Shown: positions 1 through 8,768, counted from the first letter of the stretch. The stretch is DNA of 64,000 nucleotides from Azospirillum brasilense (GCF_007827815.1 NZ_VITH01000008.1:1-64000); one strand, 5' to 3'. Made by a program: numbers and translations. The notes: a model not told the origin generated them from the sequence alone.

Positions 1-36
1 CGTCTTAAGACGTGGGAGAGTAGGTCGCCGCCAGGT
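1..36 (+). rRNA. rrf: 5S ribosomal RNA, 3' end only
   Basis: The first bases match the conserved 3' part of bacterial 5S rRNA: the loop-E/helix-IV segment with GGGAGAGTAGGTCG followed by the 3' strand of helix I, CCGCCAGGT. The 5' part lies outside the window. An rRNA operon therefore enters from the left and is transcribed rightwards. The exact 3' end is approximate because the pairing partner is not in view. Confidence 0.85.
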
Positions 37-118
37 CACCACGGCACACGCCAAACCAAAACGGACACGGACGGACACGGTTTCACACACGCTTGGCAAT
101 CGGCTTCCTGAACGACAA

Positions 119-153
119 AGCCGGCGCTTTCCCAACGGAAAGCGCCGGCTTTT
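119..153 (+). terminator. Rho-independent terminator of the rRNA operon
   Basis: A 13-bp stem (AGCCGGCGCTTTC with its complement) around a short CCAAC-type loop is followed by TTTT. It lies about 80 bases after the 5S end, in the right place to end the rRNA transcript. Confidence 0.85.
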
Positions 154-198
154 CGTCGTGCCGGGGACGGATATGGATGAGGCGAAAAGGGGAAAGTG

Positions 199-504
199 AT
201 GCTGGCGGAGGACGACGTACCGGATTGCGAAAGCTGCGGGGGCTGCTGCGCCTATTCCTGGGAATGGCCGACCTTCATCGGCGATTGGGATGGCGACGGC
301 ATCATGGAGCATCTGAAGGAGGACGGCCGCATGCGGTGCAACGGCAACCGCTGCGCCGCCTTGATGGGAACCCTCGGCGAATCCGTCTTCTGCAGCGTCT
401 ACGAGCACCGCCCTTTGGTCTGCCGTGAGTTCACCGCGGGGAGCGACGCCTGCCACGCCGTCAGGGCCCAGTTGGGGCTGGACAGGCCGGAACCGGAAGA
501 GTGA
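199..504 (+). CDS. YkgJ-family cysteine-cluster protein
   Basis: Small protein of 101 residues with a CxxCGGCC cluster at residues 10-17 and further cysteines at about 46, 62 and 72 (the last in the conserved RPxVCREF element). This pattern defines the YkgJ/zinc- or iron-chelating domain family, whose members are thought to bind metal; no reaction is established. GTG at 196 directly precedes ATG 199 and could be the start; a purine-rich GGGGAAAG element lies just before. The 3' end overlaps the converging gene at 461-1276 by 44 bases. Family call is firm, role unknown. Confidence 0.75.
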   Translation: MLAEDDVPDCESCGGCCAYSWEWPTFIGDWDGDGIMEHLKEDGRMRCNGNRCAALMGTLGESVFCSVYEHRPLVCREFTAGSDACHAVRAQLGLDRPEPEE

Positions 505-1276
505 ACCACGCGCCAACCCGGTGACGCAGGCTGCGCCGGCGGTCCTCTTCCGGGGCGGGGGCGATGTCCCAATCCCAGGATTGGTCCGGAGCGGGAAGGT
601 CGAGCCCCCACAGGGAGTCCTCGCGCTCCCGGACCGCTCCGCCTTCCAGCCAAAGACTTTCTGTATCGGTGAAGAGACTTGCCTGTTCGGCGACGCGGGC
701 CAGCCAGGAGCGATGCGTCTGCGCCAGACTTCGAGCAAACCGCTCGCGTTCCGCCCAGGGGATGGTCGGTGCCTTGCGGTCGATGGCGTCCAGGGGCAGC
801 AGGGGAAGCTGCGACAGGAGATTGCAGGACAGTGCGAAAGCGAAGCGTTCCCCCGGCAGGTCGGGCGGCGACGGCGATGGAAGCGGTGAACCGCTGGAGA
901 GGGCGGCGTCCAGCGGCGCCAGCGTTCCGGTGACGTCGAGGGTGAGCAGGCGAACGTTGGGGTGGCGCCGCGCCTGACGGCGAACGGAACGGCTGTGCAG
1001 CATGTCGATCAGCACCACTTCGCCGAATCGCTCGGCAAGGACCGGCAGCGGAACCTCGATCAACAGGCCGGACCCGGCCACCAGGGCCCGCCCGCCCCGC
1101 GGCGCCCGCCCAACGGCGTCCTGGACGAAACGGCGGCAGGAGTCGACGTGCGGCGCCCAGGCCCGCCGCTGGCGCCGGTGGCGCGCCCCGAGGGCCACCA
1201 TTTCTGCCAGATAGCCGTAGCGGCGGGCCAGCGGCGGGCAGGGCGTCGTCAGATACTCGAAGGCTTCTCTCAGCAT
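461..1276 (-). CDS. Methyltransferase-like protein of unknown function
   Basis: A 271-residue soluble protein. Residues about 65-110 resemble a class I SAM-binding fold: a LVAGSG glycine loop, then a strand ending in an acidic residue (VVLID), then a second strand ending LDVTG. No catalytic motif identifies a substrate. The N-terminus (REAFEYLTTPCPP, ARRYGYLAEMVAL) looks like a helical cap. The gene converges on and overlaps the YkgJ-family gene by 44 bases. I do not recognise a characterised relative; the methyltransferase assignment comes from the fold pattern only. Confidence 0.6.
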   Translation of the reverse strand: MLREAFEYLTTPCPPLARRYGYLAEMVALGARHRRQRRAWAPHVDSCRRFVQDAVGRAPRGGRALVAGSGLLIEVPLPVLAERFGEVVLIDMLHSRSVRRQARRHPNVRLLTLDVTGTLAPLDAALSSGSPLPSPSPPDLPGERFAFALSCNLLSQLPLLPLDAIDRKAPTIPWAERERFARSLAQTHRSWLARVAEQASLFTDTESLWLEGGAVREREDSLWGLDLPAPDQSWDWDIAPAPEEDRRRSLRHRVGAWFTLPVPACPAPTGP

Positions 1277-1335
1277 GGCCCGTCCCGCTCCGCGCGTCTT
1301 TTGCCGGTCCGGAGCTTGACCCGAAGGGAACCCCC

Positions 1336-1364
1336 TTGACCGGAACGGGTGGCAGGGTACCTAT
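1336..1364 (+). promoter_or_regulatory. Possible sigma70-type promoter for the SDR gene
   Basis: TTGACC (1336-1341) is separated by 17 bases from ACCTAT (1359-1364). The ATG at 1371 follows only 6 bases later, so if this promoter is used the mRNA would be leaderless or nearly so. Confidence 0.3.
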
Positions 1365-1370
1365 GGCGGC

Positions 1371-2141
1371 ATGGTGGAGATCAAGAGGAAAGCGGCCCTG
1401 GTCACCGGGGCGGGAAAGCGGATCGGACGCGCCATTGCGCTCGATCTCGCGGCGCGTGGCTGGCGCGTGGGGGTGCATTTCGGGCATTCCCGCAGCGAGG
1501 CCGACGCGGTGGTGACGCACATCGTCGGGCAGGGCGGCGTCGCCGTGGCGCTTCAGGCCGACCTGGAGCGTGAACTGGACGTGCAGGCGCTGGTGCCCGA
1601 AGCCGTCGAGCGGCTGGGCGCGCTGTCCCTGCTGGTCAACAACGCCTCCTGCTTTGAGCGGGATGAAGTGGGGGATGTGACCCGCGAGTCCTGGGATCGT
1701 CACATGGAGGCGAATCTCCGCGCGCCCTTCGTGCTGAGCCAAGCCTTCGCCGCGCAGGTGCCGGGCGACATGGAGGGGTTGATCGTCAACATGATCGACC
1801 AGCGGGTGTGGAACCTCACCCCGCACTTCATCTCCTATACCCTGTCGAAGGCTGGATTGTGGACCCTGACCCAGACGCTTGCCATGGCGCTTGCACCGTG
1901 CATCCGGGTCAACGCGATCGGGCCGGGACCGACGTTGAAGAATGTGCGGCAGACCGACGAGGAGTTCGCAGCGCAGCGTGAAGCGACCCCGCTGAAGCGC
2001 GGCCCCTCGCCGGACGAGATCTGCGCGGCCCTGCGCTTTCTCATCGACGCGCCGTCGGTCACCGGCCAGATGGTCGCGCTGGACGGAGGGGAGCATCTGG
2101 GATGGGCGCAGCCGTCCCTGGGATTCGTTCCGACGGAATAG
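1371..2141 (+). CDS. Short-chain dehydrogenase, FolM / pteridine-reductase-like
   Basis: Short-chain dehydrogenase/reductase of 256 residues. The cofactor motif near residue 12 is TGAGKRIGRA: it has Arg where classical SDRs have the second Gly (TGxxxGxG). That TGxxxRxG form is typical of pteridine reductase PTR1 and of FolM dihydromonapterin reductase, which reduce pterins with NADPH. NNAS and the catalytic YTLSK are also present, and the C-terminus has the usual GQMVALDGGEHLG. The gene stands alone between the rRNA operon region and uvrC. A reductase of pterin or folate is the best guess; substrate is inferred from the motif. Confidence 0.8.
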   Translation: MVEIKRKAALVTGAGKRIGRAIALDLAARGWRVGVHFGHSRSEADAVVTHIVGQGGVAVALQADLERELDVQALVPEAVERLGALSLLVNNASCFERDEVGDVTRESWDRHMEANLRAPFVLSQAFAAQVPGDMEGLIVNMIDQRVWNLTPHFISYTLSKAGLWTLTQTLAMALAPCIRVNAIGPGPTLKNVRQTDEEFAAQREATPLKRGPSPDEICAALRFLIDAPSVTGQMVALDGGEHLGWAQPSLGFVPTE

Positions 2142-2541
2142 GCGGTTCGGCGCGGCGACGCTATGCCGTTCGGCGGCCGGTGCCCGGAACGGTCGGGCAC
2201 CCCGGCAAGAGGACCGCGCGTTGTACACATCCGGCCTCATCGGCGCAAGGGGCTGTTTGCACGATCCGGAAAATTAGCGTCGCAGCGCCAAACTGCCGTA
2301 TTGACTCAAAGCGATGTCAGGAAAAACAATAACTTAGCAGAAATGCTCAATTTTTGTGCATAGCTTTCGAATCCCTTGGGGCGCCTTGGTTCCGTTGGGG
2401 TAACTCTTGGGTTATCGACACACTTATCCACAGGAGTCGTGGATATCCCGATGAATGACCGCCGATGGGTGTGTCGTTCGTCTTAACCATTCAGGACAGG
2501 GGGTGGTTGATCCATTCCCGGAACCCGACGACATTCGAGAC
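2142..2541. other. 400-bp non-coding region, AT-rich, with DnaA boxes and GANTC sites
   Basis: No convincing gene. About 2288-2370 is strikingly AT-rich for this genome. DnaA-box-like 9-mers occur at 2221, 2355 (reverse), 2412 and 2424, the last a perfect TTATCCACA. GANTC sites (CcrM methylation motif of alphaproteobacteria) lie at 2303 and 2369. A possible promoter TTGACT (2301-2306), 18 bases, AACAAT (2325-2330) could drive uvrC. An open frame from ATG 2455 joins the uvrC frame, but its codons are atypical. Confidence 0.6.
2412..2445. promoter_or_regulatory. DnaA boxes and TATCCAC inverted repeat
   Basis: TTATCGACA (2412-2420, one mismatch to TTATNCACA) and TTATCCACA (2424-2432, perfect) lie in tandem 12 bases apart. 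TATCCAC (2425-2431) is mirrored by GTGGATA (2439-2445) across 7 bases, a perfect inverted repeat. Likely DnaA binding sites; whether for replication or for control of uvrC is open. Confidence 0.55.
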
Positions 2542-4518
2542 ATGGACGACACCGCAGACACCCCAACGGACCTCGTCCTCCCGGAGACGGACGGCGCCGA
2601 CGCTCCCGGCAGCGATGCTCCCGGCACCGATGCTCCGGAGGCCGCGCCGCGCGCGCGCCGGCGCCCCGCTGACCTCGCCCGGGGGGCGGAGGTGATCCGC
2701 GAGCATCTGAAGACCCTGCCGCAGACGCCCGGCGTCTACCGCATGCTGGCGGGCGACGGGGCCGTGCTTTATGTCGGCAAGGCCAAGAACCTGAAGCGGC
2801 GGGTGTTCAATTACACCCAGGTCAACCGTCTGCCCGTGCGGCTGCAGCGCATGGTCTCGGAGACGGAGACCATGGAGTTCGTCACGACCCACACCGAGGT
2901 CGAGGCGCTGCTCCTCGAATCGAACCTGATCAAGCGGCTGATGCCGCGCTACAACGTGCTTCTGCGGGACGACAAGACCTTCCCGCACATCATGATCACC
3001 AAGGACCACGATTACCCGCAGCTGACCAAGCACCGCGGGGCGCGGTCGCGCGACGCCGACTATTTCGGCCCCTTCGCCTCGGCGGGGGCGGTCAACCGGA
3101 CGATCACGGCGCTCCAGCGCGCCTTCCTGCTGCGCAACTGCGCCGACACGGTGTTCGCCGCGCGCACCCGGCCCTGCCTGCAGTACCAGATCAAGCGCTG
3201 CACCGCGCCCTGCGTGGAGCGGGTCAGCCCGGCGGAGTATCAGGCTCAGGTCGATCAGGCGCGCGCCTTCCTGTCGGGCAAGAGCCGGGACATCCAGACG
3301 GAGTTCGTCGCGGAGATGAGCAGGGCGGCGGAGAATCTCGACTACGAGACCGCCGCCCGCTACCGCGACCGCATCCGGGCGCTGACCGCGGTGCAGGCGC
3401 ACCAGGACATCAATGTCGAGGGGGTGGTCGAGGACGCCGACGTGATCGCCGCCTACGCCGAGGGCGGGATGACCTGCGTGCAGGTGTTCTTCTTCCGCGG
3501 CGGGCGCAACTACGGCAACCGCGCCTATTTCCCCAGCCACGACAAGAGCGCTGAGACACCGGAGGTGCTGGCCGCCTTCATCGCCCAGTTCTATGAGAAC
3601 AAGGCGGCCCCCGGCCTCGTCCTGGTCAGCCATGACCTGCCGGAGCAGGAGTTGCTGACCGAGGCCCTGGCGCTGCGCGCCGGCCATCGGGTGGAGCTGG
3701 CCGCGCCCAAGCGGGGCGACAAGCGGCGCATCGTCGAGCACGCCCTGACCAACGCGCGCGAGGCCCACGGGCGGCGGCTGGCCGAAAGCTCGTCGCAGGC
3801 GCGGCTGCTCGACGGGGTGGCGACGGTCTTCGGGCTGGACGGCCCGCCGCAGCGGATCGAGGTCTACGACAACTCCCACGTCCAGGGCGCCCACGCCATC
3901 GGCGCGATGATCGTCGCCGGGCCGGAGGGCTTCATTAAGAACGCCTACCGGAAGTTCAACATCAAGACCGAGGGCGCCGCCGGCGACGACTTCGCGATGA
4001 TGCGCGAGGTCATGGCCCGCCGCTTCGGCCGGGCGATCAAGGAAGACCCGGAGCGGACGCAGGGCACCTGGCCCGATCTGGTGCTGATTGACGGCGGCAT
4101 CGGGCAGCTCAACATGGCGCTGGGCGTGCTGGCCGATCTGGGGATCGACGACGTGACGCTGGTCGGCATCGCCAAGGGACCGGACCGTGACGCCGGGCGG
4201 GAGCGCTTCTTCATGCCGGACCGCGCGCCGTTCCAGCTGGAAATGCGGGACCCGGTGCTCTATTTCCTGCAACGGCTGCGGGACGAGGCGCACCGCTTCG
4301 CCATCGGCACCCATCGTGCGAAGCGCACCAAGGCGTTGGGCAAATCGATGATCGACGAGATTCCCGGAATCGGACCCAGCCGCAAGAAGGCCCTCCTTCA
4401 CCATTTCGGGAGCGCCGTCGCCGTCTCCCGCGCCGGACTGGCGGATTTGGAGTCGGTCGAAGGGATCAGCAAGACAGTGGCGAAAAAGATATACGATCAT
4501 TTCCATTCAGACGGTTAG
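2542..4518 (+). CDS. uvrC: Excinuclease ABC subunit C
   Basis: UvrC makes the 3' and 5' incisions around bulky lesions in nucleotide excision repair after loading by UvrB. In order: an acidic, Ala/Pro-rich N-terminal tail, the GIY-YIG nuclease domain at about residues 62-140 ([21 protein letters not shown]), a cysteine-rich linker ([17 protein letters not shown]), the UVR/UvrB-binding helix pair, the RNase H-like domain with [14 protein letters not shown], and tandem helix-hairpin-helix motifs at the C-terminus ([26 protein letters not shown]). ATG 2542 is preferred because codons 2455-2541 in the same frame look non-coding; ATG 2455 would add 29 residues. pgsA follows one base after the stop. 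Confidence 0.95.
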   Translation: MDDTADTPTDLVLPETDGADAPGSDAPGTDAPEAAPRARRRPADLARGAEVIREHLKTLPQTPGVYRMLAGDGAVLYVGKAKNLKRRVFNYTQVNRLPVRLQRMVSETETMEFVTTHTEVEALLLESNLIKRLMPRYNVLLRDDKTFPHIMITKDHDYPQLTKHRGARSRDADYFGPFASAGAVNRTITALQRAFLLRNCADTVFAARTRPCLQYQIKRCTAPCVERVSPAEYQAQVDQARAFLSGKSRDIQTEFVAEMSRAAENLDYETAARYRDRIRALTAVQAHQDINVEGVVEDADVIAAYAEGGMTCVQVFFFRGGRNYGNRAYFPSHDKSAETPEVLAAFIAQFYENKAAPGLVLVSHDLPEQELLTEALALRAGHRVELAAPKRGDKRRIVEHALTNAREAHGRRLAESSSQARLLDGVATVFGLDGPPQRIEVYDNSHVQGAHAIGAMIVAGPEGFIKNAYRKFNIKTEGAAGDDFAMMREVMARRFGRAIKEDPERTQGTWPDLVLIDGGIGQLNMALGVLADLGIDDVTLVGIAKGPDRDAGRERFFMPDRAPFQLEMRDPVLYFLQRLRDEAHRFAIGTHRAKRTKALGKSMIDEIPGIGPSRKKALLHHFGSAVAVSRAGLADLESVEGISKTVAKKIYDHFHSDG

Positions 4519-4519
4519 A

Positions 4520-5179
4520 ATGACGCCGCCCGCCGCGCGTTTCCCCCCGATTCCAGAGTTGCGACCGATGCTGACCAGCCTGCCGAACCTGCTCACCCTG
4601 TCGCGCATCGCGGTGATCCCCGTCGTGGTCGGGTTGTTCTACGTGCCGGAGGCGTGGGCCGCCTACACGGCCTGCGCCCTGTTCGCCGCGGCCTGCATCA
4701 CCGACTGGTTCGACGGCTATCTGGCCCGCGCCTGGGAGCAGGAAAGCGTCATCGGCAAGTTCCTCGATCCGATCGCGGACAAGCTGCTGGTCGCCGCGAC
4801 GCTGATCATGCTGGTCGCCTTCGCCAGGCTGTCCGGGCTGTCGGTGCTGGCCGCCGTGGTCATCCTGCTGCGCGAGGTGCTGGTGTCCGGCCTGCGCGAG
4901 TATCTGGCCGGGCTGAACGTCGGGGTGCCGGTCACCTGGATGGCCAAGTGGAAGACGACGATCCAGATGGTGGCGATCGGCTTTCTGATCGTCGGCGACT
5001 ATGGCCCGGTCCACCTTCCGGTCACGCTGATCGGCACGCTGGGCCTGTGGGTGGCGGCGATCCTCACCTTCGTCACCGGCTGGGATTACATGCGCGCCGG
5101 GCTGAAGCACATGATGGCCCACCAGCCGGCGAAGCCGCAAAAGGGCGCCCCGGGCAATCCGGCCCGCACGCCGGGCTGA
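4520..5179 (+). CDS. pgsA: CDP-diacylglycerol-glycerol-3-phosphate 3-phosphatidyltransferase
   Basis: Integral membrane enzyme that makes phosphatidylglycerol phosphate, the first committed step to phosphatidylglycerol and cardiolipin. The CDP-alcohol phosphotransferase signature DG-x2-AR-x8-G-x3-D-x3-D is intact (DGYLAR ... GKFLDPIADK), with four to six hydrophobic segments. ATG 4520 is almost coupled to the uvrC stop, but ATG 4568 (MLTSLPNLLTLSRI) matches the usual family N-terminus and may be the true start. The uvrC-pgsA order is common in Proteobacteria. Confidence 0.92.
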   Translation: MTPPAARFPPIPELRPMLTSLPNLLTLSRIAVIPVVVGLFYVPEAWAAYTACALFAAACITDWFDGYLARAWEQESVIGKFLDPIADKLLVAATLIMLVAFARLSGLSVLAAVVILLREVLVSGLREYLAGLNVGVPVTWMAKWKTTIQMVAIGFLIVGDYGPVHLPVTLIGTLGLWVAAILTFVTGWDYMRAGLKHMMAHQPAKPQKGAPGNPARTPG

Positions 5180-5356
5180 GTCGCTTTACCAGCGGTCCGT
5201 TCTTTTCCGGGACCTGTTTTCCGGCATCAGTTTTCCGGCACATGGCAGAGCGGGCGGCCATTCCGGTTTGTCCGTTCGCATGCCCGTGTGTTTCTGCTAT
5301 GTGACCGTGGAACGCCCGCGCGGCGATGGGCGGCAAGGCGGAGGATAGGGGCTTCC

Positions 5357-5884
5357 ATGAAGATGTTCGGCCTGACGGGGTGGAGCGGCAGCGGCAAGAC
5401 GACGCTGATCGTTCGCCTGATCCCGGCGCTGATCCGGCACGGCCTGACCGTTTCGACCATGAAGCACGCGCACAAGGGCTTCGACATCGATCATCGCGGC
5501 AAGGACAGCCACAACCACCGCGAGGCCGGCGCCACGGAGGTTCTGGTCAGCTCGCCCCGCCGCTGGGCGCTGATGCACGAGATCCGGAACGACGAGCCGG
5601 AGCTGTCGCTGGCCGAGCTTCTGCCGAAGATGTCGCCGGTCGATCTGCTGCTGATCGAGGGGTTCAAGCGCGAGCCCCACGAAAAGATCGAGGTGTGGCG
5701 CGCCTCGGTGGGCAAGCCGCTGATCGCGCTGGACGATCCGAGCATCGTCGCGATCGCCAGCGACGGGCCGGTGCCGGACGCCAAGGTGCCCGTCTTCGAC
5801 CTGAGCGACGAGGAGGGCATTGCCGCCTTCATCATTGCGCGTTGCGCGCTGGACCGTTGTGGCGCGACGGGGCAGGCTGTCTGA
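5357..5884 (+). CDS. mobB: Molybdopterin-guanine dinucleotide biosynthesis adapter protein
   Basis: GTP-binding helper of MobA in attaching GMP to molybdopterin. A P-loop lies right at the N-terminus (GWSGSGKTT, about residues 6-14), followed by TMKHAHKGFDIDHRGKDSHNHREAGA and LLLIEGFKRE, all typical of MobB. Length 175 residues is normal. ATG 5357 has a good Shine-Dalgarno (GGAGG at 5340-5344). It opens a molybdenum-cofactor cluster with moeA, moaD and moaE. Confidence 0.92.
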   Translation: MKMFGLTGWSGSGKTTLIVRLIPALIRHGLTVSTMKHAHKGFDIDHRGKDSHNHREAGATEVLVSSPRRWALMHEIRNDEPELSLAELLPKMSPVDLLLIEGFKREPHEKIEVWRASVGKPLIALDDPSIVAIASDGPVPDAKVPVFDLSDEEGIAAFIIARCALDRCGATGQAV

Positions 5885-5943
5885 GGCGGCGGCACGCCGG
5901 AGCAAGGCGGCCGGGTTGCGGTGTGCGGGGGTGGAGTGGAGCG

Positions 5944-7209
5944 ATGGCTCAGCTTAGCGACGATTGCTTCGCCTTCGGCGGGGAGATGATGGCGGTGGAC
6001 CGGGCGCTGGAGCTTCTCTCCGGTCGCCTCCACCCCGTCACGGAGACCCGCCGGATCGGTCTTGCCGACGCGCTGGGCCACGCGCTGGCCGAGGACGTCG
6101 TCGCCCCGTTCAACGTGCCGCCGCACGACAATTCGGCGGTGGACGGCTACGCGGTGTTCTTCGACGACCTGACGCCCGACGCGGCCACGCTGCTGCCGGT
6201 CACGGCGCGCGTCGCCGCCGGCCACGCGCTGGACCGTCCGGGACGGCGCGGCGAGGCGGTGCGAATCTTCACCGGCGCCCCGATGCCCGAGGGCTTCGAC
6301 ACCGTGCTGATGCAGGAGGATTGCACGGCGGGTGAGGGCACGGTCGCCATTCCCCCCGGCATCCGCCGCGGCGCCAACCGCCGCCGCGCCGGCGAGGACA
6401 TGGCGCGGGGGAGCACCGTCCTGACCGCCGGACGCCGGCTGCGGGCGGAGGACATCGGCCTGCTCGCCTCGCTGGGACGGCGGGAGGTGACGGTGCGCAC
6501 CGCCCTGCGCGTCGCCGTCTTCTCCACCGGCGACGAGGTGCGGGAGCCGGGCGTGCCGCTGGAGGCCGGCTGCATCTACGACGCCAACCGCTTCGCCCTC
6601 ATCGCTTCGCTGTGCCAACTCGGCTGCACCGTGACCGATCTGGGGATCCTGCCCGACCGGCTCGACGCCGTTCGCGGCGCCCTGGCCGACGCGGCGGAGA
6701 CTCACGACGTCCTCATCACCTCCGGCGGCATGTCCACCGGCGAGGAAGACCACGTCAAGGCGGCGGTTGAGGCTCTGGGCGGGCTTCATTTCTGGCGGCT
6801 GGCGATCAAGCCGGGGCGTCCGGTGGCCTTGGGCACGGTCAACGCCACGGCCGGGAGCGCGGTCTTCGTCGGCCTGCCGGGCAACCCGGTGGCGGTGATG
6901 GTCACCTTCCTGCGCATCGCCCGCCCGATCCTGCTGCGGCTGATGGGGGCGGCGGACGAGGCGCCCGCCTTGTTCCCGCTGCGCGCCGGCTTCACCTACA
7001 AGAAGAAGGCGGGGCGACGCGAGTATGTGCGGGCCACGCTCGCCCGCGCCGCCGACGGGGTTTTGACCGCGGTCAAGCACCCGCGCGACGGGGCGGGCAT
7101 CCTGTCGTCGATGGTCGAGTCCGACGGACTCGTCGAACTGCCGGAAGAGATCACCCGCGTCGAACCGGGGATGATCGTGGAATTCCTGCCTTTCAGTGAG
7201 GTTCGGTGA
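5944..7209 (+). CDS. moeA: Molybdopterin molybdenumtransferase MoeA
   Basis: Inserts molybdenum into adenylylated molybdopterin. The 421-residue protein shows the MoeA hallmarks: PPHDNSAVDGYAV near residue 59, GAPMPEGFDTV, VAVFSTGDEV, the MPT-binding TSGGMSTGEEDHV loop, and PGNPVAVMVTFL, then the C-terminal beta-barrel domain IV. The start has GGAG just upstream. The same frame is open far upstream across mobB, but that part has no MoeA similarity. The stop overlaps the moaD start. Confidence 0.95.
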   Translation: MAQLSDDCFAFGGEMMAVDRALELLSGRLHPVTETRRIGLADALGHALAEDVVAPFNVPPHDNSAVDGYAVFFDDLTPDAATLLPVTARVAAGHALDRPGRRGEAVRIFTGAPMPEGFDTVLMQEDCTAGEGTVAIPPGIRRGANRRRAGEDMARGSTVLTAGRRLRAEDIGLLASLGRREVTVRTALRVAVFSTGDEVREPGVPLEAGCIYDANRFALIASLCQLGCTVTDLGILPDRLDAVRGALADAAETHDVLITSGGMSTGEEDHVKAAVEALGGLHFWRLAIKPGRPVALGTVNATAGSAVFVGLPGNPVAVMVTFLRIARPILLRLMGAADEAPALFPLRAGFTYKKKAGRREYVRATLARAADGVLTAVKHPRDGAGILSSMVESDGLVELPEEITRVEPGMIVEFLPFSEVR

Positions 7210-7460
7210 TGAAGATCCTCTATTTCGCCTGGCTGCGCACCAAGATCGGCGTGGCGACCGAGACGGTGGACCTGCCGGCGGAGGTCCGCGACGTCGGCGC
7301 CCTGGTGGCGTGGCTGAAGACCCGCAGCCCGAAGCACGCCGACGCGCTCGCCAACAGCACGGTGGTCAAGGTGGCGGTGAACCAGGAGCATGTGCCCTAC
7401 GACCACCCGGTCGGCCCCGGCGACGAGGTGGCCCTGTTCCCGCCGGTGACCGGCGGCTGA
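7209..7460 (+). CDS. moaD: Molybdopterin synthase small subunit
   Basis: Ubiquitin-fold sulfur carrier of molybdopterin synthase. 83 residues ending in Gly-Gly (PPVTGG), the site that becomes the thiocarboxylate donating sulfur to precursor Z (cPMP). The strand pattern and ALFPPVTGG ending are typical. ATG 7209 overlaps the moeA stop (ATGA); GTG 7206 directly before is an alternative. moaE follows 16 bases later, so the two synthase subunits are probably made together. Confidence 0.93.
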   Translation: MKILYFAWLRTKIGVATETVDLPAEVRDVGALVAWLKTRSPKHADALANSTVVKVAVNQEHVPYDHPVGPGDEVALFPPVTGG

Positions 7461-7476
7461 GGAAGGACGTGTTGCC

Positions 7477-7935
7477 GTGACGGTGAAGGTTCAGAGCGAG
7501 GATTTCGACGTCGGCGCGGAGCTGGCCGCGATGACCGGCGGCAAGACCGGCATCGGTGGGGTGACCCTCTTCGTCGGGCTGGTCCGCGACATGGCCGGCG
7601 GCGAGTCCGTCAGCGCCATGACGCTGGAGCATTATCCCGGCATGACCGAGAGGCAGTTGGAGGCGATCGAGGCGGAGGCGCGGGAGCGCTGGCCGCTCGA
7701 CGACGCGCTGATCATCCACCGCTACGGGCGGTTGGAGCCGGGCGACCAGATCGTGCTGGTCGCCACCGCCAGCGCCCACCGCGAGGCGGCCTTCGAAAGC
7801 TGCCATTTCCTGATCGACTGGCTGAAGACCAAGGCGCCCTTCTGGAAGATGGAAGCCACCCCGGAGGGCGAGCGCTGGGTGGAGGCCAAGCAGTCCGACG
7901 ACCAGGCGGCGGCCCGCTGGACGAAACCGGCGTGA
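7477..7935 (+). CDS. moaE: Molybdopterin synthase catalytic subunit
   Basis: Large subunit of molybdopterin synthase, which converts cPMP to molybdopterin using MoaD thiocarboxylate. 152 residues; family motifs FVGLVRDMAGG, LEHYPGMTERQL, HRYGRLEPGDQIVLV, SAHREAAFESC and the catalytic lysine region LKTKAPFWKME are all present. GTG start at 7477 with AGGAAGGA about 10 bases upstream. Last gene of the mobB-moeA-moaD-moaE run; moaA, moaB and moaC are not in the window. Confidence 0.94.
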   Translation: MTVKVQSEDFDVGAELAAMTGGKTGIGGVTLFVGLVRDMAGGESVSAMTLEHYPGMTERQLEAIEAEARERWPLDDALIIHRYGRLEPGDQIVLVATASAHREAAFESCHFLIDWLKTKAPFWKMEATPEGERWVEAKQSDDQAAARWTKPA

Positions 7936-8024
7936 GGTGAGACGCAGGGCACAGACGGCGCCCTCCTCACGGTGGTTGGATCCGCTCCCGCGCCAAGCTG
8001 TGCGCGCATGCGGAGTGTCCGATC

Positions 8025-8702
8025 GTGCGAACCCGGCTTCTGCTCACCGGACTGGCCCTGTCGTTGGGCGCATTGTTCTCGTGCCCTGTCCATGGGAAGG
8101 AGCGGCACACGGCGGAACGGATTCTGACCGATCCGGTAGGCGGTTGCCGCATCCGCGATTCCGATCCCAGCCGGGGGAAGTCCGTCCGCTGGACTGGCGC
8201 CTGCCGCAACGGTTTCGCCCATGGCGCTGGTGTTCTTGAAATGTTCGGTGGGGCGACGCCGGCGGACCAAGCCGAGGTCGCCTGGGGCGAGGCCGATTGG
8301 ATCGAGGCGGTCTTCGTCGACGGCCGGGCCGAGGGGCCGGGGCGCCGCGGGAGCACGGACGGGACACTTTTCCAGGGCCGCTTCCGTCATGGCCTCGCCA
8401 CCGGCATGGGGACGCTGACCCTGCCGGACGGCCACCGCTATGAGGGGATCTTCGCGTTCGGGCGTCCGACCGGGGAGGGGGTGTTCGTCGCCTCCATGGG
8501 GTTGCGCTACCGGGCGCGGGTCGACCGCGACGGGCGGGTGTGGCCGGGCGCGCTTCTCGGCGCGAAGCCTCCGGACCCCATCCAGTCGGCCGAGCGGCCG
8601 GAACCGAAGAGCCGAGCGGCGCCGGGCAGCCTGGAGGAGTGGCTGCGCACGCCGCCGTGGGATTACCGCGAACCGGTTCCACGCGATGCGAAGCGGCGTT
8701 GA
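8025..8702 (+). CDS. Secreted MORN-repeat protein
   Basis: 225 residues with a signal peptide (RTRLLLTGLALSLGALFSCPVHG) and MORN-type repeats: CRNGFAHGAGVL, then FQGRFRHGLATGMGTLTLPDG and YEGIFAFGRPTGEGVF. MORN motifs form beta-hairpins that bind lipids or proteins; no enzymatic function follows. The tail is Pro/Arg-rich. GTG 8025 is chosen because it opens the signal peptide and no in-frame ATG precedes it. It stands alone between moaE and a LysE exporter, 90 bases after moaE. Confidence 0.65.
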   Translation: MRTRLLLTGLALSLGALFSCPVHGKERHTAERILTDPVGGCRIRDSDPSRGKSVRWTGACRNGFAHGAGVLEMFGGATPADQAEVAWGEADWIEAVFVDGRAEGPGRRGSTDGTLFQGRFRHGLATGMGTLTLPDGHRYEGIFAFGRPTGEGVFVASMGLRYRARVDRDGRVWPGALLGAKPPDPIQSAERPEPKSRAAPGSLEEWLRTPPWDYREPVPRDAKRR

Positions 8703-8768
8703 CCAGCCTTGCGCAGGCGGCGTTTGCCAGAGGGCGCGCGTCGTGGTGACATCGCGGGCTCTCTTCGG

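Noticed and set aside
399-2240. 613-codon open frame on the minus strand
   Set aside because: Antisense to the SDR gene and out of frame with the methyltransferase-like gene; long stop-free shadows are expected at this GC content, and the product is Arg/Pro/Gly-rich.
5326-5943. In-frame upstream extension of moeA across mobB
   Set aside because: The extension is the third-frame shadow of mobB; MoeA similarity begins at ATG 5944, which has its own ribosome site.
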